Shown here: positions 1-9,084 of the stretch, one piece after another
Layout of the letters: every line of letters begins with the position of its first letter
How positions within the stretch are numbered: the stretch's first letter is position 1
From: JAHBVL01 sp963712055
GTDB lineage: Bacteria > Chloroflexota > Chloroflexia > Thermomicrobiales > UBA6265
Assembly (NCBI GenBank): GCA_963712055.1
Contig: CAVQGN010000002.1
Span: forward strand, 1-64,000
Length of the DNA stretch: 64,000 bases
Reading direction: 5' to 3'
Program-made: the position numbers and the translations under genes
The notes under the pieces: generated by a model
What the model was told of the DNA's origin: nothing
The model's database searches: none
The model's input: the letters and a program-made list of their open reading frames with translations, nothing else

Positions 1-458
1 TGATCGTTACCGACCTTTCCCGCATTCGCGAACAGGTTGCCATGACCCCGAATCTCGAAACCGCGATACGATTTCTCGAGGAATCAGGATCGGTGGTTAT
101 GCCGGTTGGTCGAGCCGAGATCGATGGCGATCGGGTTTACGCCGAGGTTCAGGAGTACGAAACTCTCACTGGTCCGATCGAGAAGCTCGAAGGTCATAAG
201 CGTTACCTCGACATTCAGTTTGTCGCCGAAGGTGAGGAGACGATCGGATGGGCTTCGATCGACGAGGTAACCGAGACTGATCCGTTTCATCGGGAGCATG
301 ATTACTGGCTGGGCACCTCTAGTCCGAACAGAATCACGCCAGTCGCGCTCAAAACCGGGCAACTCGCTCTGCTCTATCCGTCCGACATGCATGCTCCACG
401 AAGAGCGACCGGCTCGCCACAGCGAGTCCGGAAACTCGTGGTCAAAGTTGAAATCTAG
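1..458 (+). CDS. YhcH/YjgK/YiaL family protein, cut by the window edge
   Basis: The reading frame is open from the first base, and the first two bases (TG) followed by ATC GTT ACC look like the end of an ATG or GTG start codon, so probably only one base of the gene is missing. A first internal ATG lies at position 42, but the preceding residues (IVTDLSRIREQVA) match the usual start of this family better. The family is a small cupin-like fold of about 150 residues found with sugar catabolism genes (YiaL, beta-subunit of EbgC type). Family features seen: the segment LEGHKRYLDIQFVAEGEE with its conserved HxxxxDIQ pattern, and a C-terminal YPSDMHAP metal-site-like motif. No sugar-pathway neighbour is visible, so the substrate is unknown. 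Confidence 0.85.
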   Translation, partial: IVTDLSRIREQVAMTPNLETAIRFLEESGSVVMPVGRAEIDGDRVYAEVQEYETLTGPIEKLEGHKRYLDIQFVAEGEETIGWASIDEVTETDPFHREHDYWLGTSSPNRITPVALKTGQLALLYPSDMHAPRRATGSPQRVRKLVVKVEI

Positions 459-510
459 ATTTCGTCTGGGTTTCCCTGTCGGCATCGTCTACTATTCAAA
501 CTAATGCGAT

Positions 511-538
511 GCGGCAATTAATCTTGAGGTATTGCCGC
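511..538. repeat. 8-bp inverted repeat between genes
   Basis: GCGGCAAT and ATTGCCGC are perfect complements separated by 12 bases. The element lies 130 bases before the ABC exporter pair and 50 bases after the YhcH-family gene. It is not followed by a T-run, so it could be an operator or a weak transcript end. Confidence 0.35.
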
Positions 539-669
539 GAGGTTGCTCTCACTCCAGACAGGTTCGGCTGATCTTCCTGCATGTGTAGACGATTCACTGA
601 TCGGTTTCCGGTCACGGTCGAAAACGTTGCCACACTCGGCTTCTCGAAGTCCAGAGTCGAATTCTGCTG

Positions 670-2439
670 ATGCGAACGCTGATTCGCTATTTCCGTCCGT
701 ATCTGCCAGCACTTGCTCTCCTGTTCGTGTGTGTCGTCGGTCAGGCCTACTCAACGCTCGCGCTGCCGGATTACACCGCGCGCATCATTGATCAAGGCGT
801 CATCGGTGGAGACACCGACGCTATTTATCAGAACGGCATCCGAATGCTGGCGATTTCGCTCGTCGGCGGGTTGTTCATGGTGGCGGTCGGGTTCCTGTCC
901 GCGCGGATCGGAACGGGTGTCACCCGGGACGTTCGCGAGGCTGAGTTTACCCGTGTTGAGCAGTTCTCGATGCAGGAATTCAATCGTTTTTCGACGGCTT
1001 CTCTGATCACCCGATGCACCAATGATCTCCAGCAAATCCAGATGACGACCGTGATGGTGCTGCGGATGTCGCTGCTGGCTCCAATCATGGGGATCTGGGC
1101 AATCTACAAGGCCTATAATCTTGCGCCGTCGATGGCCTGGATCATGGTTGCAGCCGTGGCGGCCCTAATCATCGTCATCGGCTTTCTTTTTAAATTCGCG
1201 CTTCCCGGATTCCAACGCGTTCAAGTCCTTGTCGACAATCTCAACCTGGTTACCCGGGAGATTCTTTCTGGGTCCCGGGTGATCAGGGCGTTCAACAAAC
1301 AGGACTATGAAGAAGCCCGCTTCGATACGGTCAATGCTGAACTGACCGCCACGAATCTCTTCGTGAATCGCCTCCTGGCGCTGCTCCAGCCGGCGTTGTT
1401 ATTGATCCTGAACTTTTCGATGATTGCGATCGTCTGGTTCGGAGCACACCGGGTCGACGAAGGGACACTCCAGATCGGCAATATGCTGGCGTTCATGCAG
1501 TACGCCATGCAAGCGATCTTTGCATTTCTGATGATATCGATCGTGTTCATCATGGCGCCTAGGGCCCTGGTTTCCGTCGACCGAGTGGCCGAAGTGCTCG
1601 AGACTGAGATAGCCATCATTGATCCCGCTGCTCCAGTGACGATCGATCCAAATGCACCGACTTCGCTCGTCTTTGATAACGTGTCGTTCTCCTTCCCAGG
1701 CGCAGAAGAGCCAGTGCTCAAGAACATCACGTTTGAAGCCAGCCCGGGTGAAACCACAGCGATCATCGGGAGCACCGGCTCAGGCAAATCAACGCTAGTG
1801 AACCTGATCCCACGCTTCTACGATGTGACCGATGGACGGATCCTGATCAACGGAATTGACATCCGGGACATGCGTTTGAACGACATCTACGACAAGATCG
1901 GCTACGTTCCCCAGCAGTCGACACTGTTTAGTGGATCAGTGGCTGACAACATCCGATATGGCGCGCCAGACCTGACAGATGAATCCATCGCCGATTTCGC
2001 GAAAACGGCGCAGGCTGCCGACTTTATCGAAAAGCTGGACGACGGCTACGACTCCCATGTTTCCCAGGCAGGCAGAAACCTTTCTGGCGGCCAGAAACAG
2101 CGACTCTCGATCGCCAGAGCACTGGCTCGTAATCCCGAGATCCTCGTGTTCGACGATAGCCTTTCCGCTCTTGACTACCGAACCGCAGCGCAATTGCGAA
2201 AAGCCCTGGACGGCATGAGAGACGATGGGATCGAAATCGTCGTCGGGCAGCGGATCAGCTCGATCATGCATGCCGACAACATCATTGTCCTCGAAAATGG
2301 CAGGATCGCCTGCCAGGGTCCGCATGAAGAGCTCTTGCGGGACTGCAAGGTCTATCAGGAAATCGCCCGATCGCAACTGTCAGACGAAGAACTCGAACGT
2401 AACCGCGACTCCCTTGTTTCAGGTGGAGGCGCGGCGTGA
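670..2439 (+). CDS. ABC exporter subunit A (degenerate ATPase site donor)
   Basis: This is a half-transporter of 589 residues with an N-terminal six-helix ABC-exporter membrane domain (about 1-310) and a C-terminal nucleotide-binding domain. Seen directly: Walker A GSTGSGKST near residue 367, intact signature LSGGQKQR near 471, Walker B ILVFDDSLSALD near 490, and a switch-loop VVGQRISS near 524. The residue after the Walker B aspartate is Asp instead of the catalytic Glu, and the H-loop His is Gln. This is the pattern of the degenerate-site subunit in heterodimeric exporters such as TM287 or BmrC. The stop overlaps the next gene by four bases (2436-2439), so the two are translationally coupled. 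The exported substrate cannot be told; drugs or lipids are typical for the family. Confidence 0.93.
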   Translation: MRTLIRYFRPYLPALALLFVCVVGQAYSTLALPDYTARIIDQGVIGGDTDAIYQNGIRMLAISLVGGLFMVAVGFLSARIGTGVTRDVREAEFTRVEQFSMQEFNRFSTASLITRCTNDLQQIQMTTVMVLRMSLLAPIMGIWAIYKAYNLAPSMAWIMVAAVAALIIVIGFLFKFALPGFQRVQVLVDNLNLVTREILSGSRVIRAFNKQDYEEARFDTVNAELTATNLFVNRLLALLQPALLLILNFSMIAIVWFGAHRVDEGTLQIGNMLAFMQYAMQAIFAFLMISIVFIMAPRALVSVDRVAEVLETEIAIIDPAAPVTIDPNAPTSLVFDNVSFSFPGAEEPVLKNITFEASPGETTAIIGSTGSGKSTLVNLIPRFYDVTDGRILINGIDIRDMRLNDIYDKIGYVPQQSTLFSGSVADNIRYGAPDLTDESIADFAKTAQAADFIEKLDDGYDSHVSQAGRNLSGGQKQRLSIARALARNPEILVFDDSLSALDYRTAAQLRKALDGMRDDGIEIVVGQRISSIMHADNIIVLENGRIACQGPHEELLRDCKVYQEIARSQLSDEELERNRDSLVSGGGAA

Positions 2440-4430
2440 GCGGGAGACCCGGAGCACCAGGACGACGGCCGATGGGCGGACCAGGCATGATGCCGTCTGG
2501 TCCTGCGGAGAAGCCGGACAATTTCGGCGCTACGATGAAGACTCTGGCGCGCTACATCCGACCGTTCTGGTTGCAGTTGCTGATCGTTGTTGTTTTCGCC
2601 ATCGTCAGCACTGTTTTCGCCGTCGCCGGTCCTCGTCTTCTTGGGGATATGACCAACCTGGTCGTGGACGGGTTCGTGGCGGAGCAGGCGTATACCGAGG
2701 TTACCGATCAACTCCCACCGGGTCAGTCAATCCCCGCTGGAACGACCGGCGCTGAAATCCTGGAGCAACTGCCGGACTCGGTTGTGAATGCCATTCCAGA
2801 ATCCGCAATCAGTACCATCAGCGATCTGGATTTCAGTCAACCACCGAGCATGGATTTCGAAGCCATCGGCCGCCTGGCTCTCATCCTGGTTGGTCTCTAT
2901 CTCGTCAGCGCGCTTTTTGGCTATCTCCAGGGATTCATCATGGCCCGCGTTGCGCAGATGGTGAGCTATCGGCTGCGGACAGAGATCGTCGAGAAAATTG
3001 ATCGTTTGCCACTAAGCTATTTTGACGGCACGACCCAGGGTGAAGTTCTCAGCCGGGTCACCAATGATGTTGAGACGGTTAGCCAGACGCTCAATCAGAG
3101 TTTGAGCCAGATCATCATTTCGACTGTCACGATCATTGGGATCGTCGCAATGATGCTCAGCATCAGTTGGCAAATGACCCTTGTCGCTTTCGTGATGTTG
3201 CCAGTGAGTTTTGCACTCGTGCGGCTGATTGTTGGGCAATCGCAACAGTATTTTCAACAGCAGCAAGAGTCACTCGGCCAGCTCAATGGCCACGTCGAAG
3301 AGATGTTTTCTGGGCATATGGTGATGAGGGTTTTTGGTGGTGAAACGGCCTCAGTAGAAAAGTTCCAAACGATCAACGTCAAACTCCATGAAAGCGCCTG
3401 GAAATCGCAGTTCTATTCAGGACTGATGATGCCGGTCATGAGTTTCGTCGGCAACATTGCGTACGTCGCGGTCTCGATTCTTGGTGGTTGGCTCGCCGCT
3501 CAGGGAACGATTCGTGTCGGCGATATCCAAGCCTTCATTCAATATCTCAATCAATTCACCCAGCCGATAACTCAGGCAGCCAGCGTGGTCAACGTGCTGC
3601 AGTCGACGGCAGCCGCTGCGGAACGAGTCTTCAATTTCCTCGATGCAACCGAGGAACTCAACGAAGACGAACTCACCAAGAAGCTCGACGATGTCCAGGG
3701 AAAGGTCGAATTCAAGAATGTCCGTTTCGGCTACGATCCAGATAACCCGGTCATAAGAGACATGAATCTCGATATCGAACCCGGTCAGCGGATTGCTATT
3801 GTTGGGCAGACTGGAGCAGGAAAAACAACGCTCGTCAACCTCCTCATGCGGTTCTACGACGCAGACTCGGGCCAGATCCTGATTGACGGTGTCGACATCC
3901 GCGAAATGAAACGTGAGGATGTCCGTGCGTTGTTTGCGATGGTGCTGCAGGATAGCTGGCTGTTCAACGGATCGATCGAGGACAACATCGGTTATTCCCG
4001 CGACGGCGCCACGCATGACGAAATCGTGAAAGCGGCCGCGGCGGCGCATGCAGATCATTTCATTCGCTCGCTTCCGGGCGGGTATGACATGGAAATCAAT
4101 GAAAGCATCGACAACATCTCCCAAGGCGAAAAGCAACTGCTCACGATCGCCAGAGCAATGCTGGCCGAGAGTCCGATGCTCATCCTTGACGAAGCGACGA
4201 GTTCAGTCGATACCCGGACTGAGGTTTTGATCCAGAAGGCAATGGACAAACTGATGGAAGGGAAAACAAGCTTTGTTATTGCACATCGGTTGTCAACGAT
4301 CCGCAACGCCGACAAGATTCTCGTAATGGACGACGGCGACATCGTCGAGCAGGGTACCCATGATGAATTGCTCGCGCAGAACGGCGTCTACGCCGATCTC
4401 TATGCGAGTCAATTCGAGGAAGCTGCTTGA
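2436..4430 (+). CDS. ABC exporter subunit B (catalytic ATPase site donor)
   Basis: This is the second half of the heterodimeric exporter, 664 residues. A Pro/Gly-rich cytoplasmic N-tail (about 30 residues) precedes the first membrane helix. Between helices 1 and 2 there is an unusually long extracytoplasmic insertion of about 60 residues (roughly 78-145). The nucleotide-binding domain has Walker A GQTGAGKTT near residue 456, Walker B LILDEATSSVD near 581 with the catalytic Glu, and H-loop IAHRLS near 613. Its signature is ISQGEKQ instead of LSGGQ. So its Walker motifs should form the competent site with subunit A's LSGGQ, while its own altered signature belongs to the degenerate site. The start is fixed by the four-base overlap with subunit A. 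Confidence 0.93.
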   Translation: MSGRPGAPGRRPMGGPGMMPSGPAEKPDNFGATMKTLARYIRPFWLQLLIVVVFAIVSTVFAVAGPRLLGDMTNLVVDGFVAEQAYTEVTDQLPPGQSIPAGTTGAEILEQLPDSVVNAIPESAISTISDLDFSQPPSMDFEAIGRLALILVGLYLVSALFGYLQGFIMARVAQMVSYRLRTEIVEKIDRLPLSYFDGTTQGEVLSRVTNDVETVSQTLNQSLSQIIISTVTIIGIVAMMLSISWQMTLVAFVMLPVSFALVRLIVGQSQQYFQQQQESLGQLNGHVEEMFSGHMVMRVFGGETASVEKFQTINVKLHESAWKSQFYSGLMMPVMSFVGNIAYVAVSILGGWLAAQGTIRVGDIQAFIQYLNQFTQPITQAASVVNVLQSTAAAAERVFNFLDATEELNEDELTKKLDDVQGKVEFKNVRFGYDPDNPVIRDMNLDIEPGQRIAIVGQTGAGKTTLVNLLMRFYDADSGQILIDGVDIREMKREDVRALFAMVLQDSWLFNGSIEDNIGYSRDGATHDEIVKAAAAAHADHFIRSLPGGYDMEINESIDNISQGEKQLLTIARAMLAESPMLILDEATSSVDTRTEVLIQKAMDKLMEGKTSFVIAHRLSTIRNADKILVMDDGDIVEQGTHDELLAQNGVYADLYASQFEEAA

Positions 4431-4545
4431 CGAACGACCGGAATGGCCGGCGCTGCAGATGGTATCGTTTGCGAACGTGGCCACTCTCGAAAAAGCCTGA
4501 ACAGCGATCGACAAAGCAGATCGGGGAGTAGGTGAGGATCAGCAG

Positions 4546-5007
4546 ATGGATATCGAAAGAATGCGCTTCATGAACCAAGTTGACCGTCGGAAAGCAATCG
4601 CTACCGGAACCGGGCTCCTTGCTGCCATCGCGGGGTTGAAGATGACGAACGGTCTGGCGGCTCAGGATGCCACCCCACAAATCGGTCAAGATGGATTGAC
4701 CGGCGCATACCAGGTGATCCGGGCCTACAAACTGGTTCCGGATGCGGACGTTTCCGCCTTCTTGAAGACAGTCGAAGGTTTTGTCGAGATCATCGAGGCC
4801 GTTCCAGGATTTTTCAGCTGGTCGGCATTCCTCAATGACGAAACCCGTGATTATGTTGCCGTAAGTACCTTTGACACCAAAGAAAACTCAGATGCATCGA
4901 CGGCGGCTGCGGCGCAATATGTCTCGGACAATGCACTCGCAAGCTATCTGGTCGATCCGCAACCAGTCGTAATCGATGGTCAGATCGTCCTGGCGGCAGG
5001 GATGTAG
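4546..5007 (+). CDS. exported small protein with Tat-type signal, ABM-like fold suspected
   Basis: The protein has 153 residues. The N-terminus carries a twin-arginine pattern (DRRKAIATGTG), followed by a hydrophobic stretch and an alanine-rich cleavage region around LAAQDA, so export by the Tat route is likely. The mature part is about 115 residues with alternating strand/helix character, and the segment around PGFFSWSAFLNDETRDYVAVSTF resembles ferredoxin-like ABM (antibiotic biosynthesis monooxygenase-like) domains. That assignment is an inference from pattern only. A good ribosome site (GGTGAGG) 8 bases ahead supports the ATG at 4546; another in-frame ATG lies at 4570. It stands alone, 115 bases after the exporter genes. 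Function unknown. Confidence 0.8.
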   Translation: MDIERMRFMNQVDRRKAIATGTGLLAAIAGLKMTNGLAAQDATPQIGQDGLTGAYQVIRAYKLVPDADVSAFLKTVEGFVEIIEAVPGFFSWSAFLNDETRDYVAVSTFDTKENSDASTAAAAQYVSDNALASYLVDPQPVVIDGQIVLAAGM

Positions 5008-5336
5008 CCAACCTACGGTGTGCGGTCCCGAATGTGATTGGTTTTGGTGGGCGGCGGAATCCCTGCCAGACCTCTTGACCGTCATTCTGCGTTGCTAGCA
5101 ATTCGTTTCGTGCTTGGCGGTGTCAGGCTGGACCCGTGAAAACTCCGGCTGGTCCGGTGAAATAGGAACCTGGTTGCAGCTGTCTGGTACGAGAAAGCAT
5201 TGGATGGAGTGAGTACCGGCGCCGGAAACGGCTGACCTGGGACGATGTCGTTGTTGCCGAACCCGCATGCGCATAGACTGATAGGCGCGTGATCGCCATC
5301 CTTTGATATGGCACCAGAGATGATTGGAGTACCGAG
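5008..5336. other. intergenic region without a recognised gene
   Basis: This stretch of 329 bases lies between two plus-strand genes. Short antisense frames are open here but have no ribosome sites and no recognisable protein features. The last part should hold the promoter of the DUF2252 gene; GGAG at the end is that gene's ribosome site. I see no RNA gene and no strong terminator. Confidence 0.5.
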
Positions 5337-6740
5337 ATGACCCCCCTTGTTGCCGAGCCAGAAACCGAATTGTCGTCGCAAGCCCGAAAGACCCCGTACC
5401 TGACTGTTGAGGAGCGGGAGACAGCCGGAAAGGACGCCCGCGAACGCACACCCCGTGAGACGCTGGGAATGTGGGCGGCCCCTTCAAATCGAGCCGACCC
5501 GGTGACCATTCTCCAGGATCAAGCGGTCAACCGGTTGCAGGAGCTGTTGCCAGTGCGGTATGGGCGGATGCTTGCATCTCCATTCGCGTTTTATCGCGGC
5601 GCCGCAGCAATCATGGCTCATGATCTTAAGGAAAGCGCCCGCTCTGGATTCTCGGTTCAGTTGTGCGGAGACGCGCACCTGGCAAACTTTGGGTTTTATG
5701 CGTCGGCCGAGCGAAAACTCGTGTTTGACATCAATGACTTTGACGAAACGCTTCCAGGCCCTTGGGAATTCGATCTCAAACGACTCGTTACGAGTTTTGT
5801 GATTGCAGCTGAGAACCTGGGACTAAGCAACGCCCATTGCGAGGAAATAGCGCGGGTGGTGGCATCCACGTATAGCGAGATGATGCGCCGGTTCTCGGAG
5901 CTTGGCGTTCTTGAGCTTTGGTACGAGGCTGTCGACGAACAGTTCATTTTGAAGTGGGCGGAATCGCAGGGCAAGCAGCGCGCGAAACTGGTGTCTACCA
6001 ACATCCAAAAGGCTAAGTCGAACACGAGCTCAAAAGCAGTCAGCAAGCTGACCGGTGTGTTCGATGGAGAGATTCGGTTTATTGACTCTCCTACCGTTCA
6101 ACGTGTTTCAGGTGAGCTGAAGGAACTGGCTGAGTCGGAGTTGCGCAAATACCGCAGTACGTTGAGAGCTGATCGACGCGCGCTGCTCGAAAAGTACCGA
6201 ATCGTCGATGTAGCTTTGAAAGTTGTCGGGGTTGGCAGTGTTGGCACTCGAGCATTGATCGTCCTTCTCGAAGGTCGTGACCAAAGCGATCCGCTTGTCT
6301 TGCAGGTCAAACAGGCAGAGCGGTCGGTACTCGAAGCAGCGCTTCCGAATAGCAAGCACAAAAACCAGGGCCAACGAGTTGTTGTCGGACAGCACTCTTT
6401 GCAGACCGCGTCTGACATCTTTCTCGGCTGGGTGAGCGCCTCGTCGGGCAACGACTTCTATGTTCGCCAGTTTCGCGATTGGAAGTATTCTCTCGACCTC
6501 GAGACCGTTTCGAAAAAGCAACTGACACATTACGCGATGTTCACCGCGGCCATCCTGGCCAAAGGGCACGCGCGTATTGGCGATCCAGTTGCGATTGCGT
6601 CGTACATCGGCAAGAACGACGACGTTGCGGATGCCATGGTCGAATTTGGCTTGGCCTATGCCGATCAGAACAAAAAGGATTACCAGGCACTCGTTGACGC
6701 TGTGAAGAGCGGCAGAATCACTGCAACCATCGGTGTATGA
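5337..6740 (+). CDS. DUF2252 family protein (kinase-like fold)
   Basis: This protein of 467 residues matches the DUF2252 family in length and layout. The segment around LCGDAHLANFG (about residue 108) followed by VFDINDFDET (about 127) mirrors the catalytic loop and the metal-binding DFG-like motif of aminoglycoside-phosphotransferase/protein-kinase-like folds. The next conserved block, GPWEFDLKRLV, is typical of the family. The late segment VVVGQHSLQTASDIFLGW and the Arg/Asp-rich YVRQFRDWK are also family features. No experimental function is established for the family as far as I know; phosphotransfer is suggested by the motifs. A ribosome site (GGAG, 8-base spacing) supports the chosen ATG. 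Confidence 0.9.
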   Translation: MTPLVAEPETELSSQARKTPYLTVEERETAGKDARERTPRETLGMWAAPSNRADPVTILQDQAVNRLQELLPVRYGRMLASPFAFYRGAAAIMAHDLKESARSGFSVQLCGDAHLANFGFYASAERKLVFDINDFDETLPGPWEFDLKRLVTSFVIAAENLGLSNAHCEEIARVVASTYSEMMRRFSELGVLELWYEAVDEQFILKWAESQGKQRAKLVSTNIQKAKSNTSSKAVSKLTGVFDGEIRFIDSPTVQRVSGELKELAESELRKYRSTLRADRRALLEKYRIVDVALKVVGVGSVGTRALIVLLEGRDQSDPLVLQVKQAERSVLEAALPNSKHKNQGQRVVVGQHSLQTASDIFLGWVSASSGNDFYVRQFRDWKYSLDLETVSKKQLTHYAMFTAAILAKGHARIGDPVAIASYIGKNDDVADAMVEFGLAYADQNKKDYQALVDAVKSGRITATIGV

Positions 6741-6806
6741 TCTCGAAGCTGACGTCGGCGGAACTCAGGTGGCCAGGCGGATTTCCTTGATTTGGAGGAG
6801 CCTGGA

Positions 6807-7175
6807 CTAGTCTGAGGTAGATTCTCCCCTGCCAACCCGGCTGTTGAGTTTTGCGGATCGGAGCCGTCTGATCTGATCTAACAGCATGAGCAGGATCGCG
6901 ACGCCGTTGATCGCAAAATAGATCGTCACGAGTTTGCTCAACGACGTGGTCGGCGCCAAGTCACCATAACCGATCGTGGTTGTGGTAATGACCACGAAAT
7001 AGAGGGAATCTAGCCAACTCCACTCTTCCAGCCAGTGGTAGATGATCGAACCGGAAATGATCGTTACCAGGACGTAGAGGAAGACGGGACGGGCCTCCTT
7101 GTCCAGAAGCAAGTCGATCATGAAGAAAGAGCCAAGCCGCCTTCGAAGGGGCGGTTGTTCATTCGAATTACTCAT
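6807..7175 (-). CDS. two-TM potassium channel family protein
   Basis: The protein has 122 residues when started at the ATG at 7175; an open frame reaches further upstream (to 7346), but that extension is arginine-rich, lacks family likeness and has no better ribosome site. Two hydrophobic helices flank a pore loop with the selectivity filter TTTTIGYGDL, the hallmark of K+-selective channels. The first helix is VFLYVLVTIISGSIIYHWL and the second begins near LVTIYFAINGVAILLMLL. There is no RCK/TrkA ligand-gating domain, so it is a minimal ion-channel-2 protein that would assemble as a tetramer in the membrane. It is convergent with the DUF2252 gene and downstream of the hydrolase gene on the same strand. 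Confidence 0.9.
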   Translation of the reverse strand: MSNSNEQPPLRRRLGSFFMIDLLLDKEARPVFLYVLVTIISGSIIYHWLEEWSWLDSLYFVVITTTTIGYGDLAPTTSLSKLVTIYFAINGVAILLMLLDQIRRLRSAKLNSRVGRGESTSD

Positions 7176-7358
7176 CGGCCAGCCGAGTGTTCCCTCCAAC
7201 CGTGGGGTGCAGTATCGACCCCGGAGTTTAGCAGACTTGATCTTTTCTCCGGTTGCCCTGGCCTCCCTGCGCCCGGGCGACCTTGACCGAGCCTCCGCCA
7301 CGTGTGTTTGGCAAGGCTTGAACGAAGGGCGAGGGATGATTTTCAAGGATCGTGAGCG

Positions 7359-8459
7359 TCAGGACGTTCGTTTGAAGATCGGGAGCAACGCCAGGAAAAA
7401 GCGAATGAGTTCCCGTACGAGTGCGACCGGTCCTGTTCTGGTTGCAGTCGGATCGAGGTGTCTGAACATCGAAAACCGCGTGTAATGAAACCCTGCTCGA
7501 TTGCTGAGCGCATGACGAAGCGCGAGCGACTCGCTGGGTGGAACAACAGGATCGTCGACATCATGCATCAGCGCGATCAGCGGAACATCCAGATCGTCCA
7601 GCACTGAGTCGGGAGAGAGAGTGTCCAGACGTTTCTGGTACGCCATTGTCATCCCATTCAGGAGGTCGACCGCCTCGTCGGCGGTGATCGGATGCAAGAG
7701 CCTGAGGATCGAGGATGCATCAGCAGATAGCGAGGATGCGGTGTGTCCTTGGTCTGAACACTGATGAAGAACGCGCACGACGATTGCCTCATCGGCTGGC
7801 AGCGCGGCGATGATTGACTCTTCGAAGACTCTTCGGGAAAGCGGATCCACCTCCCACCGAATACGTCGTCCTTGGTGCCATCTGGAGGAGGATGCGATAT
7901 CCCGAGCGAGCGATCTCATCGAACTGTACGGGGCGAAAACTGCGAGAAACGCGATTCGATCATGGATCCGTTGATCCGTTGCTGCCAAAATGGAAAACGA
8001 GCCGCCAACACAGGTTCCGATCAGCCCACACCTGGTGGGATCAACGTATGGCTGATCCAGCAACGATTCAAACGCACTGGCAAGATCGGTGATTTCACTG
8101 GGTTCGAGTCGGTACTCGCGCATGGCGGGCGACCAGTGCAGAAGCACTGCAAATCCAGCACGTGCCAAAGCGTTCTGAAGGCGCTCCAGCTGTGGATGAT
8201 TCAGATCTATTGGTATGACCCCAAGGCTCAGGACTACGGCTGGGAATGGTCCGGGACCGGGTGGCTTCCAGATTTCCGCATCGACCATCCCGGCGAAAGC
8301 GGGGTAACGCACTGCGATTCTCAAGGGAGTCTTGGTGATCCGGTCGACCAGACGATGCGGGAGCATTGGCAGGACTTCAAGGAGAAAGACCGCTGTCCTG
8401 AACCAGCTGCGGAGAGCAGGGATGGCGCCGTGGGCGTGTGAACGGAAGGCGAGATTCAT
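7359..8459 (-). CDS. alpha/beta hydrolase, dienelactone-hydrolase-like with Cys nucleophile
   Basis: The protein has 366 residues. The nucleophile elbow reads GTCVGGS with Cys near residue 150, as in dienelactone hydrolases (GxCxGG), not the Ser of most alpha/beta hydrolases. An Asp in LIALMHDVDDPVVPPSE and a His in FSMFRHLDP are in place for the acid and base. The core domain begins near residue 58 (VDAEIWKPPGPGPFPAVVLSLG); the first 40 residues contain a hydrophobic segment that may anchor it or be over-annotated. Substrate unknown. No aromatic-degradation genes are nearby, so ordinary ester or lactone hydrolysis is all that can be proposed. Confidence 0.82.
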   Translation of the reverse strand: MNLAFRSHAHGAIPALRSWFRTAVFLLEVLPMLPHRLVDRITKTPLRIAVRYPAFAGMVDAEIWKPPGPGPFPAVVLSLGVIPIDLNHPQLERLQNALARAGFAVLLHWSPAMREYRLEPSEITDLASAFESLLDQPYVDPTRCGLIGTCVGGSFSILAATDQRIHDRIAFLAVFAPYSSMRSLARDIASSSRWHQGRRIRWEVDPLSRRVFEESIIAALPADEAIVVRVLHQCSDQGHTASSLSADASSILRLLHPITADEAVDLLNGMTMAYQKRLDTLSPDSVLDDLDVPLIALMHDVDDPVVPPSESLALRHALSNRAGFHYTRFSMFRHLDPTATRTGPVALVRELIRFFLALLPIFKRTS

Positions 8460-8675
8460 ATCTCCCCTTTCTCAACCAAGGTTGCCGGACCGGGATGGAT
8501 GATCCGCTCCGGCAGGGACACCCGATTGTAACCAGCCGAAGGCCAGGCTCCCTGATCGGACATCCATAATGAAAGACCACGACGACCGTTTAGCACACGG
8601 AGACCCGGCAAGGACGAGTAGCACTTCGATCTGATGACGGATTCCGTGGTCACCACGTGACCGCAGAGTCAGGTA

Positions 8676-8703
8676 GAAAACCGGGCAGCATTGCCCGGTT
8701 TTC
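8676..8703 (-). terminator. intrinsic terminator after the tRNA genes
   Basis: A perfect 12-bp stem (GAAAACCGGGCA against its complement) closes a four-base loop. Read on the minus strand it lies 31 bases past the tRNA-Gly 3' end and ends in TTTTC, so it probably terminates the two-tRNA transcript. The stem also works on the plus strand, but no plus-strand gene ends here. Confidence 0.85.
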
Positions 8704-8733
8704 TCCTTGTCTTCACGGTTTCTGGGGATTTCG

Positions 8734-8809
8734 TGGAGCGGGAGACGAGACTCGAACTCGCGACAACCTGCTTGGAAGGCAGGCACTCTACCAACTGAGT
8801 TACTCCCGC
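8734..8809 (-). tRNA. tRNA-Gly (anticodon TCC), CCA encoded
   Basis: Read on the minus strand, GCGGGAG at the 5' end pairs with CTCCCGC at the 3' end. The anticodon stem CCTGC/GCAGG encloses loop CTTCCAA with anticodon TCC (reads GGA/GGG). The T-arm carries GTTCGAGTC, and a CCA end is encoded after discriminator T. All arms are regular. Confidence 0.97.
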
Positions 8810-8824
8810 ACGGCTCCTCTTCGG

Positions 8825-8897
8825 TCGGGGTGAGAGGACTCGAACCTCCGACCTCAGCGTCCCAAACGCCGCGCGCTACCGACTGCGCCACACCCCG
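8825..8897 (-). tRNA. tRNA-Pro (anticodon TGG), CCA not encoded
   Basis: Read on the minus strand, CGGGGTG pairs with CACCCCG in the acceptor stem. The anticodon loop TTTGGGA gives anticodon TGG (proline, CCA/CCG). The T-loop holds GTTCGAGTC. The discriminator is A and the next bases are CCG, not CCA, so the 3' CCA must be added by the nucleotidyltransferase, unlike the neighbouring tRNA-Gly 15 bases downstream. Confidence 0.97.
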
Positions 8898-8921
8898 CCA
8901 TCACGAGCGAACCGACTCTAC

Positions 8922-8927
8922 AGTATA
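8922..8927 (-). promoter_or_regulatory. -10 element of the tRNA-Pro/tRNA-Gly promoter
   Basis: TATACT on the minus strand lies 25 bases before the tRNA-Pro 5' end. No good -35 match is seen 16-18 bases upstream. The bases after the -10 (GTAGA) are the same as after the tatA promoter -10. Confidence 0.5.
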
Positions 8928-9084
8928 CGGATTTGCGCCTAACCGCGCCACCGACACGATCTGCAACAAGCCAAGATTTGGAGGAATCTTGTGCCGGGCA
9001 CAATACCGATTAGATTTGAAAGCTTGTGATGACGTTCACAAGGTGGCCTGGCAAATCGATCTATCCAGTCAGATCTGAAAGAGT

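Noticed and set aside
3417..4136. Open frame of 239 codons opposite the exporter ATPase domain
   Set aside because: Antisense to a conserved coding region; composition is a mirror of the real gene.
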